Shown piece by piece: positions 16,659 through 25,802 of a DNA stretch of 64,000 nucleotides. This DNA comes from Merdibacter massiliensis (GTDB lineage Bacteria; Bacillota_I; Bacilli_A; Erysipelotrichales; Erysipelotrichaceae). The notes beneath the pieces were generated by a model, which did no database searches, was not told the origin of the DNA, and worked only from the letters and a program-made list of their open reading frames with translations. A program made the position numbers and the translations under genes. How positions within the stretch are numbered: the first letter of the stretch is position 1; the number at the start of each line of letters is the position of its first letter. The stretch lies in contig NZ_LT699727.1 in assembly GCF_900155395.1 (NCBI RefSeq), forward strand, positions 365,578 through 429,577, written 5' to 3'.

Positions 16659-18125
16659 ATGGCAAAAAGAGTAAGAACACGTTTTGCGCCGAGTCCAACT
16701 GGTTATATGCACATTGGAAATCTGCGCACAGCATTATTTGAATATTTAATCGCAAAGCATGAAGGCGGCGACTTTATCTTGCGTATCGAAGATACCGACC
16801 AGGGACGTTTGGTAGAAGGGGCAACAGATATTATTTATGACACATTGAAAACAGTCGGTCTCCAGCATGATGAAGGACCGGATATCGGCGGCGACCATGG
16901 TCCATACGTACAGTCACAACGTTTGCCAATGTATAAAAAGTATGCTGAAGAATTGGTAGAGCTCGGCGGAGCACATTATTGTTTCTGCAGCGAGGAAGAA
17001 ATTGAACGCCAGCGCAAAGAGGCTGACAGCTTAGGTATTTCATTTAAATATGACGATCCTTGCAAACATATCTCTTTAGAAGAAGCAAAAGCCAGAGTAG
17101 CTGCAGGCGAACCTTATGTTATCCGTCAGACCATCAAAGGGGATGGAGAAACGTATTTTGATGATGAGGTTTATGGCCGTATTGAAGTGGATAAAGATGT
17201 TTTGGATGAACAGATCCTGATCAAATCAGACGGTTTCCCAACATATAACTTTGCAAATATCATCGATGATCATCAAATGGAGATCACGCATGTCGTACGT
17301 GGAAATGAATATTTATCTTCCACGCCGAAATATAATTTGATCTATCAGGCTTATGGCTGGGACATCCCTACTTATGTGCATGTACCTCCGGTAATGAAAG
17401 ATGAGCATCATAAATTAAGCAAACGCAATGGCGATGCCAGCTTCCAGGATCTTGTCGCAAAAGGATATTTGCCGCAAGCAATCTTGAACTATATCGCGCT
17501 GCTGGGATGGTCTCCGGAAACAGAACAAGAAATCTATACGCTGGATGAATTGATCAAAGAGTTCAAGATTTCACGTATCTCCAAAAGTCCGGCAATTTTC
17601 GATATTGATAAACTGACTTGGATGAATGGCGTATATTTACGCAATATGAGCCTGGAAGAATTCTATGACCTGATCAAAGATATCTTGAAAGACAGCATTC
17701 ATCGCGAAGTAGATTTACTTACGGTCGCTAAGATCCTGCAGCCGCGCATCGATACATTGGCACAGATCAAGGAAAGTGTAGACTTCATTGATACATTGCC
17801 GGAATATGATACTGCCATGTATGTTCATAAAAAGATGAAGACCACTCCAGAAATCGCATTAAAAGCATTACAGGCCGCAAGAAGCGCATTGGCGGATCTG
17901 CAGGACTGGTCGAGTGAAGAAAGTGTTCATGAACTGCTGATGGCTTTGCCAAAACAACTAGAGATGAAGAACGGTCAGCTATTATGGCCAGTTCGTACAG
18001 CTATCACCGGTAAACAATTCACACCAGGCGGGGCTATTGAAATTGCTTATATCTTAGGAAAAGAAGAAACACTTGCCCGCATCGACAAAGGAATTGAAAA
18101 ATTAGAAGCAGAACTAAATCAATAA
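16659..18125 (+). CDS. gltX: Glutamyl-tRNA synthetase
   Basis: 488 residues, full length for the bacterial enzyme that charges tRNA-Glu (and in many Firmicutes also tRNA-Gln for later amidation). The class I signatures are both present: HIGH-type PSPTGYMHIGNLRTALF at about 10-26 and the KMSKS-type HKLSKRNGD near 250. The C-terminal anticodon-binding domain ends with RIDKGIEKLEAELNQ. AAAGGATG precedes the ATG at eight bases, and a promoter lies at 16601-16629. The gene ends seven bases before the left end of an IS1182-type element. Confidence 0.96.
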   Translation: MAKRVRTRFAPSPTGYMHIGNLRTALFEYLIAKHEGGDFILRIEDTDQGRLVEGATDIIYDTLKTVGLQHDEGPDIGGDHGPYVQSQRLPMYKKYAEELVELGGAHYCFCSEEEIERQRKEADSLGISFKYDDPCKHISLEEAKARVAAGEPYVIRQTIKGDGETYFDDEVYGRIEVDKDVLDEQILIKSDGFPTYNFANIIDDHQMEITHVVRGNEYLSSTPKYNLIYQAYGWDIPTYVHVPPVMKDEHHKLSKRNGDASFQDLVAKGYLPQAILNYIALLGWSPETEQEIYTLDELIKEFKISRISKSPAIFDIDKLTWMNGVYLRNMSLEEFYDLIKDILKDSIHREVDLLTVAKILQPRIDTLAQIKESVDFIDTLPEYDTAMYVHKKMKTTPEIALKALQAARSALADLQDWSSEESVHELLMALPKQLEMKNGQLLWPVRTAITGKQFTPGGAIEIAYILGKEETLARIDKGIEKLEAELNQ

Positions 18126-18131
18126 GAAGAA

Positions 18132-18198
18132 AGAGGCCGTAACGAAATAGAAGATTATAATTAAACGAATCTGTCTATTGAGGTTACGACCTCTTTTT
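18132..18198 (+). terminator. Hairpin at the IS1182 left end acting as gltX terminator
   Basis: AGAGGCCGTAAC (18132-18143) pairs with GTTACGACCTCT (18183-18194) with one mismatch, followed by six T. The first arm is the IS terminal repeat itself, so the element supplies a terminator right behind gltX. Confidence 0.75.
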
Positions 18199-18293
18199 TC
18201 TTTTCTTTACTTTGAAATTGTTTCAATTCTCCCAATTATCCCTGTTTTTTGGCATTATGAAAACACCTATTGTGGAAAACCTATCAACATTAT

Positions 18294-19877
18294 TTATGCT
18301 TGTGCTTTTTTTCTTATTTTTTTGTTATGATATTTCATCAGATTAAAGCCTACGCACACCAACAGGAACTCCATTTCTACATTTTTGATGCTTCTCCTAT
18401 GTAATCTGTCATAAGCATAATCTTCTTTTATCACTCCAAATGCTCCTTCGCTTTGTATGGATCTTTGCACTCGATGGCGGATTCCTTCTTCGCTGTTTAG
18501 CTTTTCTCTCGCTGTTCTTTCAAACTCCTCAAGTATCGGATTCACGCTTATCGTTCGATCTCCCTTGGCTTTCGTACATTGAGATTTGAGTGGGCAATCC
18601 GTGCATTTGCCACAACTGTGCGTTTGATTGATTCGATAATATTTGCTTCTCTTATCAACCGTTTCATTGATACAGCCAAATTCATGTCCTGCCGGGCAGA
18701 TATATCTTCCATTTCCATTTCTGTTCCAGTTTGATTTGATGAATGTTTTTTTCTTGTAGCTCGTTTCTTTTTCTTTTGAATACATCATATATTTGATATA
18801 GGCTTCCATATCATTTTCTAAACAGAAGAAATAATTATCATAGGATCCATATCCTGCATCCGCTGCTACTGTTTTAGGCATCCTGTTATAAAGTGCTCTG
18901 AATGTTTCAAGAAATTTGATAAATGTCTTTTGATCGGTTCTATCCTGATAGATACAAGCCAATTGGATATATTCACTGCTTACTGCTATCTGTGCATTGT
19001 ATCCTGCCTTGAAGATTCCTGTCTTCATATAATGGTCCTCTTTCATGTGCATCATCGTTGCATCGTGGTCTGTTTTCGAACAGCTGTTTCTGTCAGGACC
19101 GCATAGTTCAATTCTTTCCAAACAGTTTTGCAGTGTTTCTTTGTATTTCATCAATTCATCATAATAACGCTGAATCTGGCTTTTTCGCTTACCTTTTCCA
19201 TAAATGAAAGTGATTCCCTCTTGTTCAACGATATGAAAAATTTGGTTAGCCATATTTTCTATGTCTTTTATTGTCCACTCCTCTTTTTGAGATGCTTCAA
19301 TACGATCACCCAGTTTCCTGACCCATTCGTTTAATCGAGTGAATATTTTATCTCTTGTTTTGATTGCAGTCTTTTTCCAGATGAAAGTAAACTTGTTGGC
19401 ATTGGCCTCAAGCTTGGTTCCATCAATATAAACCGTATCATGATCAATTGACGGATCTAATATCTCAATTGATTCAAATATATCTCTAAAAATGAATTGG
19501 ATGTCATATTTTAAATACTTTTGGATGAAACGATGAAATGCCATGTGACTTGGCGTTTCCTCCTGCATCAAGAACATGAAACGGATGTCTTTTCTACAGC
19601 TTTTTTCAATATCTCTTAGACTATAAATATGATTCATGAACGCAAACAGGATGACTTTGATCATCTTGAAGGGATTATATTCTTCACGCCCTCTGTGAGC
19701 AGGGTGATCAAGATATTTGTTCCAGTTGACTCCTTCCATCACTTCAAGAAAACTGTACACCGGATCAGAAGAATCGATCTTTTTTTCACAATCCAGTGGT
19801 AAAATCATCTGAAATGCGGTATAATTCCTATTGCTCAAATAGGAATGATTTAGCTCTAACACTTCGATGTTTTTCAT
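18294..19877 (-). CDS. IS1182-family transposase
   Basis: About 527 residues from MKNIEVLELNHSYLS. N-terminal domain of the InsH/DUF772 type (YNPFKMIKVILFAFMNHIYSLRDIEKSCRKDIRFMFL), then the DDE catalytic core with TVYIDGTKLEAN (first Asp), TVAADAGYGSYDN (second Asp) and a C-terminal EGAFGVIKEDYAYDRLHRR (Glu). A four-cysteine zinc-ribbon-like insert (CPAGHEFGC ... CGKCTDCPLKSQC) lies between. The frame looks intact. TGGTATAAT ends six bases before this ATG, so the message may be leaderless; a longer in-frame start at 19928 is the alternative. Confidence 0.9.
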   Translation of the reverse strand: MKNIEVLELNHSYLSNRNYTAFQMILPLDCEKKIDSSDPVYSFLEVMEGVNWNKYLDHPAHRGREEYNPFKMIKVILFAFMNHIYSLRDIEKSCRKDIRFMFLMQEETPSHMAFHRFIQKYLKYDIQFIFRDIFESIEILDPSIDHDTVYIDGTKLEANANKFTFIWKKTAIKTRDKIFTRLNEWVRKLGDRIEASQKEEWTIKDIENMANQIFHIVEQEGITFIYGKGKRKSQIQRYYDELMKYKETLQNCLERIELCGPDRNSCSKTDHDATMMHMKEDHYMKTGIFKAGYNAQIAVSSEYIQLACIYQDRTDQKTFIKFLETFRALYNRMPKTVAADAGYGSYDNYFFCLENDMEAYIKYMMYSKEKETSYKKKTFIKSNWNRNGNGRYICPAGHEFGCINETVDKRSKYYRINQTHSCGKCTDCPLKSQCTKAKGDRTISVNPILEEFERTAREKLNSEEGIRHRVQRSIQSEGAFGVIKEDYAYDRLHRRSIKNVEMEFLLVCVGFNLMKYHNKKIRKKAQA

Positions 19878-19883
19878 AGCTAA

Positions 19884-19892
19884 ATTATACCA
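19884..19892 (-). promoter_or_regulatory. Extended -10 of the IS1182 transposase gene
   Basis: On the minus strand TGGTATAAT is followed by six bases and then the ATG, which would put transcription start at the start codon. No convincing -35 was seen, as expected for an extended -10 promoter. Confidence 0.45.
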
Positions 19893-20036
19893 AAAAATGC
19901 ATCCTTTCTCTTTCGAGATTAGATGCATTTTTTATTTTTGGCTATTCCTTATTCGTTACAGCCTCTTTTCCATAGTTGATTCTTTTTATGCTTTTCGTTA
20001 GAATGATAGTGTTATGTTCCCAATCAGGAGGTCATC

Positions 20037-20687
20037 ATGAATTTATTGACTTATGCAGAAAGAGAAGAGAATGATCTTTTGCAGCAATGCGATCCACAAT
20101 ATCATCCCATGATCCGATCCATTTACATGCAATTAAAAAAAGCAAACTTGCCGAAATCCAGACGATTGGCATTTCTTTTTGACATTGTCGAGCAGTGCCG
20201 TTCACATACGATCAATGAAGAAAAAAGTATCACAAATTGTCAGATCTATATACAGGAAGAAAAAAAGAAATTGTCTCTGCTGCAGAGATTCCTTCTTTCT
20301 TTTTCAGATTTTCCGATTATCTTATTTTTATATACAGGCATTTATGAAGTCGCATTGGATGCTTTGGTAGAACCGCTCTTGAATCAATCTCCTATGCAGT
20401 ACTCCTTCCCTTTGACTTTGTCTTTACTGGCCAATACCATGATCTTATATGTGATCACAAAAATATTGATGAGCCTGCTGCTGCGCTCTTCCAGTACCAC
20501 TTCCTTTTATTACTGGCTCGTCATTCTTGGATGCTTCTGTGCTTTCTTAGGCCTGACCTATTTATCCCGGACATATTTAACTTATACGATCTTTCATTTT
20601 CCTACCATCCTGTTTCTGATCCTAACTGCAGCTCTTGCATGGGGATCTTTGATGTTACAGCGAAAGATCGATCATGATAAAAAATAA
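20037..20687 (+). CDS. Membrane protein of unknown function
   Basis: 216 residues. The first 90 are charged and helical (AEREENDLLQQCD ... EEKKKLSLLQRF); the rest holds four to five hydrophobic segments (about 92-112, 128-150, 160-178, 190-210), ending in a basic tail. The overall plan, cytoplasmic helical part then a four-helix membrane domain, recalls DUF1129/DUF1048-type proteins, but I do not recognise the family with confidence. AGGAGG lies seven bases before the ATG. It is a single-gene unit between the IS1182-type element and a terminator shared with the convergent patatin gene. Confidence 0.6.
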   Translation: MNLLTYAEREENDLLQQCDPQYHPMIRSIYMQLKKANLPKSRRLAFLFDIVEQCRSHTINEEKSITNCQIYIQEEKKKLSLLQRFLLSFSDFPIILFLYTGIYEVALDALVEPLLNQSPMQYSFPLTLSLLANTMILYVITKILMSLLLRSSSTTSFYYWLVILGCFCAFLGLTYLSRTYLTYTIFHFPTILFLILTAALAWGSLMLQRKIDHDKK

Positions 20688-20735
20688 AAAGATAGGTTTG
20701 CTGATGTAATTTACATCCGCCCCTATCTTTTTTTA
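20686..20735. terminator. Bidirectional terminator
   Basis: AAAAAGATAGG / CCTATCTTTTTTT outer stem with an inner GATGTAA/TTACATC stem; serves both the membrane-protein gene and the convergent patatin gene. Confidence 0.85.
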
Positions 20736-20738
20736 TGC

Positions 20739-21605
20739 CTATTTATTTTCTATTCCTACAAAAGCTCGAATTTCATCTATGCGTTCCATCGTTTCATCAT
20801 ATCCCAGCTGAAACCAAGGTTCCAGCAATGTACGATCCGTCGTATAACGGGTAATTCCAAGGTCCTTCTTTGGCCGAAGGATCAGCGCCTTGCCTTCTTT
20901 TTCTAATTGTTTGACCTTTCCCCATTGTTCTTCATAGCGAATATGACGCTTTTTTAAATTTTCTGTCACTTCTTTATTTCCCGGGTAAACGAGTTTTGCC
21001 AAACGAAGCTGCCAGTTAGGTGCCGGTTTACGAACGTAGTTTTCTTCTTTTGTAGAAATGAAAATATGTTTTTCATTTCCTTTCCGAATGCTTTGTTCGA
21101 TCGGTATCATATCGATCAATCCGGCATCCATATATTTATGTCCTAAGAATTGATATGGACGCGTCAAAAGAAATAATGCGCAAGCAGCTTTTACCAATGT
21201 CTGCTCTTTCGGATCAAAGTAGCTTTTGTCAAAATATTCAATCTGATTCGTATCCATATTATACAGACCGATATCTAACTGTGTTTCACTTTTGAAAAAG
21301 GTTTCTACATCCAGCGGAGCATGTTTCTCAATAAAATCACAGGTCGACTGGATACCAAATAAACCACGCTCATGAATCAATGGGCGTATGCCTACCGCAC
21401 TTTTTTGAGAAGCAGACAGCACTCCAGTCACAAATAAACGGTCCCGCTGGCGAGACACATAAGCCAACAGGATCTCGGCTCCTGCACTGATGCCTGCCGC
21501 ATAAGGAAGATATATCTTACAATCAAGAAGGCACTGCAAAGCACCAGCTGAATATGCTGCCTTTGTTCCTCCGCCTTCACAGATCAAACCTACATTTTTT
21601 ACCAT
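20739..21605 (-). CDS. Patatin-like phospholipase
   Basis: 288 residues. The oxyanion loop GLICEGGGTKAAYSAG (about 6-21), the nucleophile motif GISAGA (GxSxG, Ser near 41) and the catalytic Asp in MDAGLIDMIP (DGA/G-type, near 173) are all present, so a Ser-Asp dyad lipid acyl hydrolase is expected. It belongs to the YjjU/RssA-like bacterial group. The start was set at ATG 21605 because GAGGTG is six bases ahead; the frame three codons longer begins with GTG and has no site. The physiological lipid is unknown. Stands alone between a terminator and the polysaccharide locus. Confidence 0.88.
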   Translation of the reverse strand: MVKNVGLICEGGGTKAAYSAGALQCLLDCKIYLPYAAGISAGAEILLAYVSRQRDRLFVTGVLSASQKSAVGIRPLIHERGLFGIQSTCDFIEKHAPLDVETFFKSETQLDIGLYNMDTNQIEYFDKSYFDPKEQTLVKAACALFLLTRPYQFLGHKYMDAGLIDMIPIEQSIRKGNEKHIFISTKEENYVRKPAPNWQLRLAKLVYPGNKEVTENLKKRHIRYEEQWGKVKQLEKEGKALILRPKKDLGITRYTTDRTLLEPWFQLGYDETMERIDEIRAFVGIENK

Positions 21606-21729
21606 CTTCGACACCTCAATCTTACTTATTATAACCTACGTTGTATCATACGTAAAGAAAAAGAGATAGAAATACAATGATAAAGAAGATGTGTAAAAAG
21701 CTTTTATTTTCAAAGGTTTTTATACTTTC

Positions 21730-22491
21730 CTACTTTTTCCCATCGTTTGCATGACGCTGGCGATAGCGCCGCATAAAGCCTTCGTAATCCTCCACCACTT
21801 GTTGAGCAGGACCATACTCTTTTACGACACCGTCATGAATCCATAACACATCCTCACACAGCTCTAAGATACTGGCATTGCTGTGGGAAACGATCATGAC
21901 TGTCTTATTATGATCGGATATGATCTCTTTCATCTTGGCATAGCTCTTTTCCCGAAAGTTGATATCCCCTACGCTCAACACCTCATCGATCAAGATGATC
22001 TCCGTATCCAAAATAGCCGTAATAGAGAAGGCAAGTTTTGAATACATTCCGCTGGAATAAGAACTTACAGGTTTATATATAAAATCCCCTAATTCGGAAA
22101 AGGCAATGATCTCGGGCAAACGCTGCCGGATTTCTTTTTCACTAAACCCTAATAACAATCCTGATAAAAAGATATTTTCCAGCCCGCTCAAGTTTGCCTG
22201 AAAACCAATACCGATTGCTAGCAACGATAAACGGTTTCCAAAGGTGTTGATCTCTCCTTGATCGGGAGAAAACACACCGGCAATCGTCTTCAGCAATGTA
22301 CTTTTTCCACTCCCATTCTTGCCGATGATGCCGATGATCTTACCTTTGGGAACAGTGAAAGAGACCCCCTTTAAAGCCTCATAACAATCTCTGCGCTGAC
22401 GGATCTGCCCTAAGCTCTTTCGCACAGAGAAAGATTTCATGCTGCGATAGATCACATGTACATCTTTTACTTCAATTGCGATTTCATCCAT
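21730..22491 (-). CDS. Polysaccharide/teichoic acid ABC exporter, ATPase (TagH-like)
   Basis: 253 residues. Walker [13 protein letters not shown] near 55-66, Q-loop region [19 protein letters not shown] signature YSSGMYSKL near 143, Walker [14 protein letters not shown] near 165 and H-loop VSHSNASI near 200. The sequence around [30 protein letters not shown] is typical of TagH/Wzt/RfbE exporters of wall teichoic acid, O-antigen or secondary wall polymers. The C-terminal substrate-recognition domain found in Wzt is missing. It follows the permease gene by three bases, so the two form one exporter. Last gene of the minus-strand polysaccharide operon. Confidence 0.9.
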   Translation of the reverse strand: MDEIAIEVKDVHVIYRSMKSFSVRKSLGQIRQRRDCYEALKGVSFTVPKGKIIGIIGKNGSGKSTLLKTIAGVFSPDQGEINTFGNRLSLLAIGIGFQANLSGLENIFLSGLLLGFSEKEIRQRLPEIIAFSELGDFIYKPVSSYSSGMYSKLAFSITAILDTEIILIDEVLSVGDINFREKSYAKMKEIISDHNKTVMIVSHSNASILELCEDVLWIHDGVVKEYGPAQQVVEDYEGFMRRYRQRHANDGKK

Positions 22492-22494
22492 TGA

Positions 22495-23298
22495 TCACAC
22501 CACCTTTACATAACTGTTTTCGTGACGATACATTAGATGCAGTCCAATGAACAATAAAACGAAGGACAATATGGTCCAGTACAGAAACATTTTCAAATTC
22601 ATCCATTCGCCATAAATGATGATCGAACGCAATTCATCGATCAAATAAGCAATTGGATTACCATGCGTCATCAGCCAATTTAAATTCAGCCCCAGAAACA
22701 TCCGCTCTCCCAAACGGTCGCCAATATCGTAAAATACCCCTGAAAGATAAAACATGAAACGCAGGATGACCTGCACGATATTATAGAGATCATTCACATA
22801 GACTCCAAAATGGGCAACGATGATGCAGATAGAAAGCGTCAAGACAAATAACAGCACGATGATCGGTATGCAGCAGATCAACTGGATACGAAAGGGAATG
22901 TGATATGCCAGCATGAAGCCGATCACGATGCCGAAAGAAATGAGCATCTTAAAAAAATTCACATACATCTTTTCCAATATCAACATATATTTTGGTATAT
23001 AGATCTTGGACACGATGCCTTTAAAGGTATTCACGATACGCACACTGATGGAAACATTCTTATTAAAGAAATTCCATACCGTTAGACCGATGATGACAAC
23101 GACCGGCAAATATTCGCCGCTGGAACGAAATACGACAACAGTGATAAACACATATACCAGCATGAACAAAACCGGATCCAAGATCCACCAGATCCAAGTC
23201 AAATAAGAGGAAGAAACTTCCCCTTTCAACTCTGATTTTGCGGCATAGACAGAATAAGGGTTATAACGTTTGATATGGTTCACGATCTTTGACAACAA
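22495..23298 (-). CDS. Polysaccharide ABC exporter, permease (TagG-like)
   Basis: 267 residues, ABC-2 type permease with six hydrophobic segments. The N-terminal SELKGEVSSSYLTWIWWILDPVLFMLVYVFIT is the TagG/KpsM/RfbD opening: an amphipathic interface helix followed by 'G..W..L.P...'. It would form the membrane channel for a lipid-linked polysaccharide and pairs with the ATPase gene three bases downstream. The C-terminus has the expected NP[IL] turn (HGNPIAYLIDELRS). Located between a small unknown gene and the ATPase in a single minus-strand operon. Confidence 0.88.
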   Translation of the reverse strand: MLSKIVNHIKRYNPYSVYAAKSELKGEVSSSYLTWIWWILDPVLFMLVYVFITVVVFRSSGEYLPVVVIIGLTVWNFFNKNVSISVRIVNTFKGIVSKIYIPKYMLILEKMYVNFFKMLISFGIVIGFMLAYHIPFRIQLICCIPIIVLLFVLTLSICIIVAHFGVYVNDLYNIVQVILRFMFYLSGVFYDIGDRLGERMFLGLNLNWLMTHGNPIAYLIDELRSIIIYGEWMNLKMFLYWTILSFVLLFIGLHLMYRHENSYVKVV

Positions 23299-23313
23299 AT
23301 CGATCCCTCCCTA

Positions 23314-23694
23314 CTAAATAAATTCTAAAATGGACGGAGCTTCCTGATGCACATCCAGTAAAATAAAATTGCGTACCCGTAACTTTTGATGATAACGGGC
23401 ATAATAATCAACAGATAGAAAGTACGTCGAAGGATGTTCCCGCATCAAACGATGCAGCAGCAGCGGTTCTCCTTCCCAAAAAATCAATAAACGTGTATTG
23501 TCTTTTTTTATTTGCGCATAATGGGCAAATATCGCTGACAGTTGCTGTTCTTCTTTTGCCCTGTACGCAATGACATAATCATAATTTTGATAAAGTGTAG
23601 GTGCTGCCGGCCGAACGCTGCGATAAAAACGTTTCGCCATTCGATAAAGCAGTTCATTTTTTTTAGCGATACGAATGATATATTTTTTCATCAT
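23314..23694 (-). CDS. Small basic protein of unknown function in the polysaccharide operon
   Basis: 126 residues starting MMKKYIIRIAKKNELLYRMAKRFYR. The start codon overlaps the stop of the upstream glycosyltransferase (ATGA) and GGGAGGG lies just ahead. The N-terminal 25 residues are strongly basic; the rest alternates strands and helices (YDYVIAYRAKEEQQLSAIFAHY, NTRLLIFWEGEPLLLHRLMREH, NFILLDVHQEAPSILEF), like half of a Rossmann-type GT-B domain lacking a donor site. I do not recognise it. Tight coupling to the glycosyltransferase and permease suggests a role in assembly or export of the polymer, which is inference from position only. Confidence 0.55.
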   Translation of the reverse strand: MMKKYIIRIAKKNELLYRMAKRFYRSVRPAAPTLYQNYDYVIAYRAKEEQQLSAIFAHYAQIKKDNTRLLIFWEGEPLLLHRLMREHPSTYFLSVDYYARYHQKLRVRNFILLDVHQEAPSILEFI

Positions 23695-25802
23695 GCCCTC
23701 CCGTTTAACAACAAGTGCAAAATGGATTGCCAAATGATCGGCCGATCATAATTGTCCTGTACAAACTGTGCACCTGCTTTCACATCTTCCTGATAGACCT
23801 GCGGATGCGTTTGATAAAAGAGGATCCGCTGTGCAATCGCAGATAAAGATGGAAGCACGCACACTTTTGGATATAGATATTCAATACCCTCCCAAGGCAA
23901 GCATAAAGCCATTGCATGGGACGCCAATCCTTCAAAGGGCGTTATATGAAAACTCTCTGGATATTTGGCATCACTCAAAGAAAGCACATAGCCGATCTGT
24001 TGCAAGAAATCCGGTACATGGACCCAGCCCTCATAAATTACACTGTCACTCAGATCATGTTCTTTTATATAACGATCCACATCCTCGTAGTATTGGCGTT
24101 CCTGCGACACGTTCCATGTATTTGCAAATTCTTGCGGACGTTTGCCGGGCACATGCAGGCAATAACGAGAATCGCTTTGTTTCAGTATCGATAATAATTC
24201 AACTGCCCGCTTCAAGCCTTTTCGTTTCGGTAAAGAACCGATCAATGCCAAATGAAACTGAGCATCTTCTTTTTTCTTTGTCGGATAAGCAGCTACATCA
24301 ATAAAATTGTTGATGACGCAGCACTTCTCCATAGGGATCTGGAAACGGCGCATAAATTCTTCCATATAGTAATAAGAAACGCAGATCAGCTGATCCAAAT
24401 GAAGCAAATCGATGTGTCTGCCAAATCCGCGCATCACTTCAAAACGATGTCCGCGAATAAATAAAGACTGATGCGGGTAGCGATGCTGTGAATACCATTG
24501 TGCACTTGTCAATAACCATTCACACCAAATGATATCTGCCTGATCACGCAAGCGTTTTGCCTCTCGTTTTGAAAAATCACTGTATTCCTGCTGTTCCTGT
24601 ACGGTAAGAGCAAATGTTTCCTGCATCAAAGGAAACAATGGTTTGATAAATTTCAGATCATGTCCCGCTACTAGAAGGCGGGTCTTGCGGTCCGGATAAC
24701 AAGATAATGCTGCTTTTACTGTTTTTGCAATCGTCAGATAATGAAATCGTTTACTGCAAGTATGTAAATATGCGCGCAAAGGTTCTAAATTTTCCTGTTG
24801 AAATACATACAGCAGTTTCTCCAAACACTCTTGTTCACTATCCGCAAACAGTGGATAGTCTTTGCCCAAGATTTCTTCATGCATCGGTGTACGGCGCAGC
24901 ACCATCGGTATCTGGGCTTGACAATACTCCAGCAATTTGACTGAAACTTCTAAAGAACCTGGATGATCGATCCGTGTACTACGATACGCATACCCGATTT
25001 CACAGCGGCTCATGACATTTTGTAATTCTTCTCTGGACAATGAACCATAAAAGCGGATATTTGCTGCTTCATTGAGTTCTTGCAGGATCTTCTCTTTTTG
25101 ATCCGCCATATCTGAATTGAATTTATCACCGACAAAATGCAAGGTGATGGATGGATCGATTACTTGTATCTTATGCATCATTTGCAATAATTCTGTTATC
25201 TTCCAGTCTTTGGCGATCTTTCCGGCATAAATCAATGACTTCGGATATCTTTCCTGTTTTGGAAAAGGAAAAACGATCGGATAGAGAATGTGAAACTTCT
25301 CGCCGTCTACATGCAATACACGCATCAAGTAGCGTTTCATGGCTGCAGTTTGTACGAAATAACATCGTACTTTGCGATACAGCTCAGAAAGAAATGCCAC
25401 TTCTTCCAAAGCAATCTTCGTCTCATCATGACAAAAATCAGTTAAGTACGGTACCAGGCGGTCAATGAACGGAGCATGCAGCATGGATCTGACAACAGCG
25501 CTTCCCCGGACAATGATGCAGCTATAATCCGCCAGCTTATCAATGCGTTGGATCACTTTGACTGCATTATGCGCATGCACTTCTGTTACGGTATCGATAT
25601 ATTCTTTTGCATACAGCAAATGGACACGATAACTAGTTTGCAGCTGCGAAACCAGGATACTGCGGCGGATCCGTTTTTTTAAAAGAATATCCACAATTAT
25701 ATTTTCATCCATGCTCAAAAGTCTGGCTAAATTGACCAGCCAGACACTCGAACCATCGATGATATTGAGATCAACATCTCCATAGATCAGAATTCTTTTC
25801 AC
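23691..25802 (-). CDS. Tandem glycosyltransferase (two GT-B modules)
   Basis: 703 residues with two GT4-like halves. The first (about 1-375) has YPKSLIYAGKIAKDWKITELLQMM, FYGSLSREELQNVMSRCEIGYAYRST and SLEVSVKLLEYCQAQIPMVLRRTP, the donor-site pattern of GT4. The second (about 376-703) has FHLALIGSLPKRKGLKRAVELL, VIYEGWVHVPDFLQQIGYVLSLSDAKYPESFHITPFEGLASHAMALCLPWEG. Such fusions add two sugars in turn. It starts with GTG, chosen because GGAGG lies seven bases ahead and the GTG overlaps the wecC stop as GTGA; its own stop overlaps the next start. Cytoplasmic, probably on the inner membrane face. Sugar donors are unknown, though UDP-ManNAcA is made by neighbours. Confidence 0.85.
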   Translation of the reverse strand: MKRILIYGDVDLNIIDGSSVWLVNLARLLSMDENIIVDILLKKRIRRSILVSQLQTSYRVHLLYAKEYIDTVTEVHAHNAVKVIQRIDKLADYSCIIVRGSAVVRSMLHAPFIDRLVPYLTDFCHDETKIALEEVAFLSELYRKVRCYFVQTAAMKRYLMRVLHVDGEKFHILYPIVFPFPKQERYPKSLIYAGKIAKDWKITELLQMMHKIQVIDPSITLHFVGDKFNSDMADQKEKILQELNEAANIRFYGSLSREELQNVMSRCEIGYAYRSTRIDHPGSLEVSVKLLEYCQAQIPMVLRRTPMHEEILGKDYPLFADSEQECLEKLLYVFQQENLEPLRAYLHTCSKRFHYLTIAKTVKAALSCYPDRKTRLLVAGHDLKFIKPLFPLMQETFALTVQEQQEYSDFSKREAKRLRDQADIIWCEWLLTSAQWYSQHRYPHQSLFIRGHRFEVMRGFGRHIDLLHLDQLICVSYYYMEEFMRRFQIPMEKCCVINNFIDVAAYPTKKKEDAQFHLALIGSLPKRKGLKRAVELLSILKQSDSRYCLHVPGKRPQEFANTWNVSQERQYYEDVDRYIKEHDLSDSVIYEGWVHVPDFLQQIGYVLSLSDAKYPESFHITPFEGLASHAMALCLPWEGIEYLYPKVCVLPSLSAIAQRILFYQTHPQVYQEDVKAGAQFVQDNYDRPIIWQSILHLLLNGRA

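Larger units (their letters stand above)
18132..19966 (-). mobile_element. IS1182-type insertion sequence
   Basis: 1,835 bases bounded by imperfect inverted repeats: AGAGGCCGTAACGAAATAG at the left and, on the other strand, AGAGGCTGTAACGAATAAG at the right. One transposase gene fills it. No clear target duplication was seen in the flanks (AAGAA on the left against TTTCC on the right). It sits between gltX and a membrane-protein gene without breaking either. Confidence 0.85.

Noticed and set aside
23768..24304. 178-codon plus-strand frame opposite the tandem glycosyltransferase
   Set aside because: Fully inside a well-supported gene on the other strand; lacks a ribosome site and protein-like pattern.
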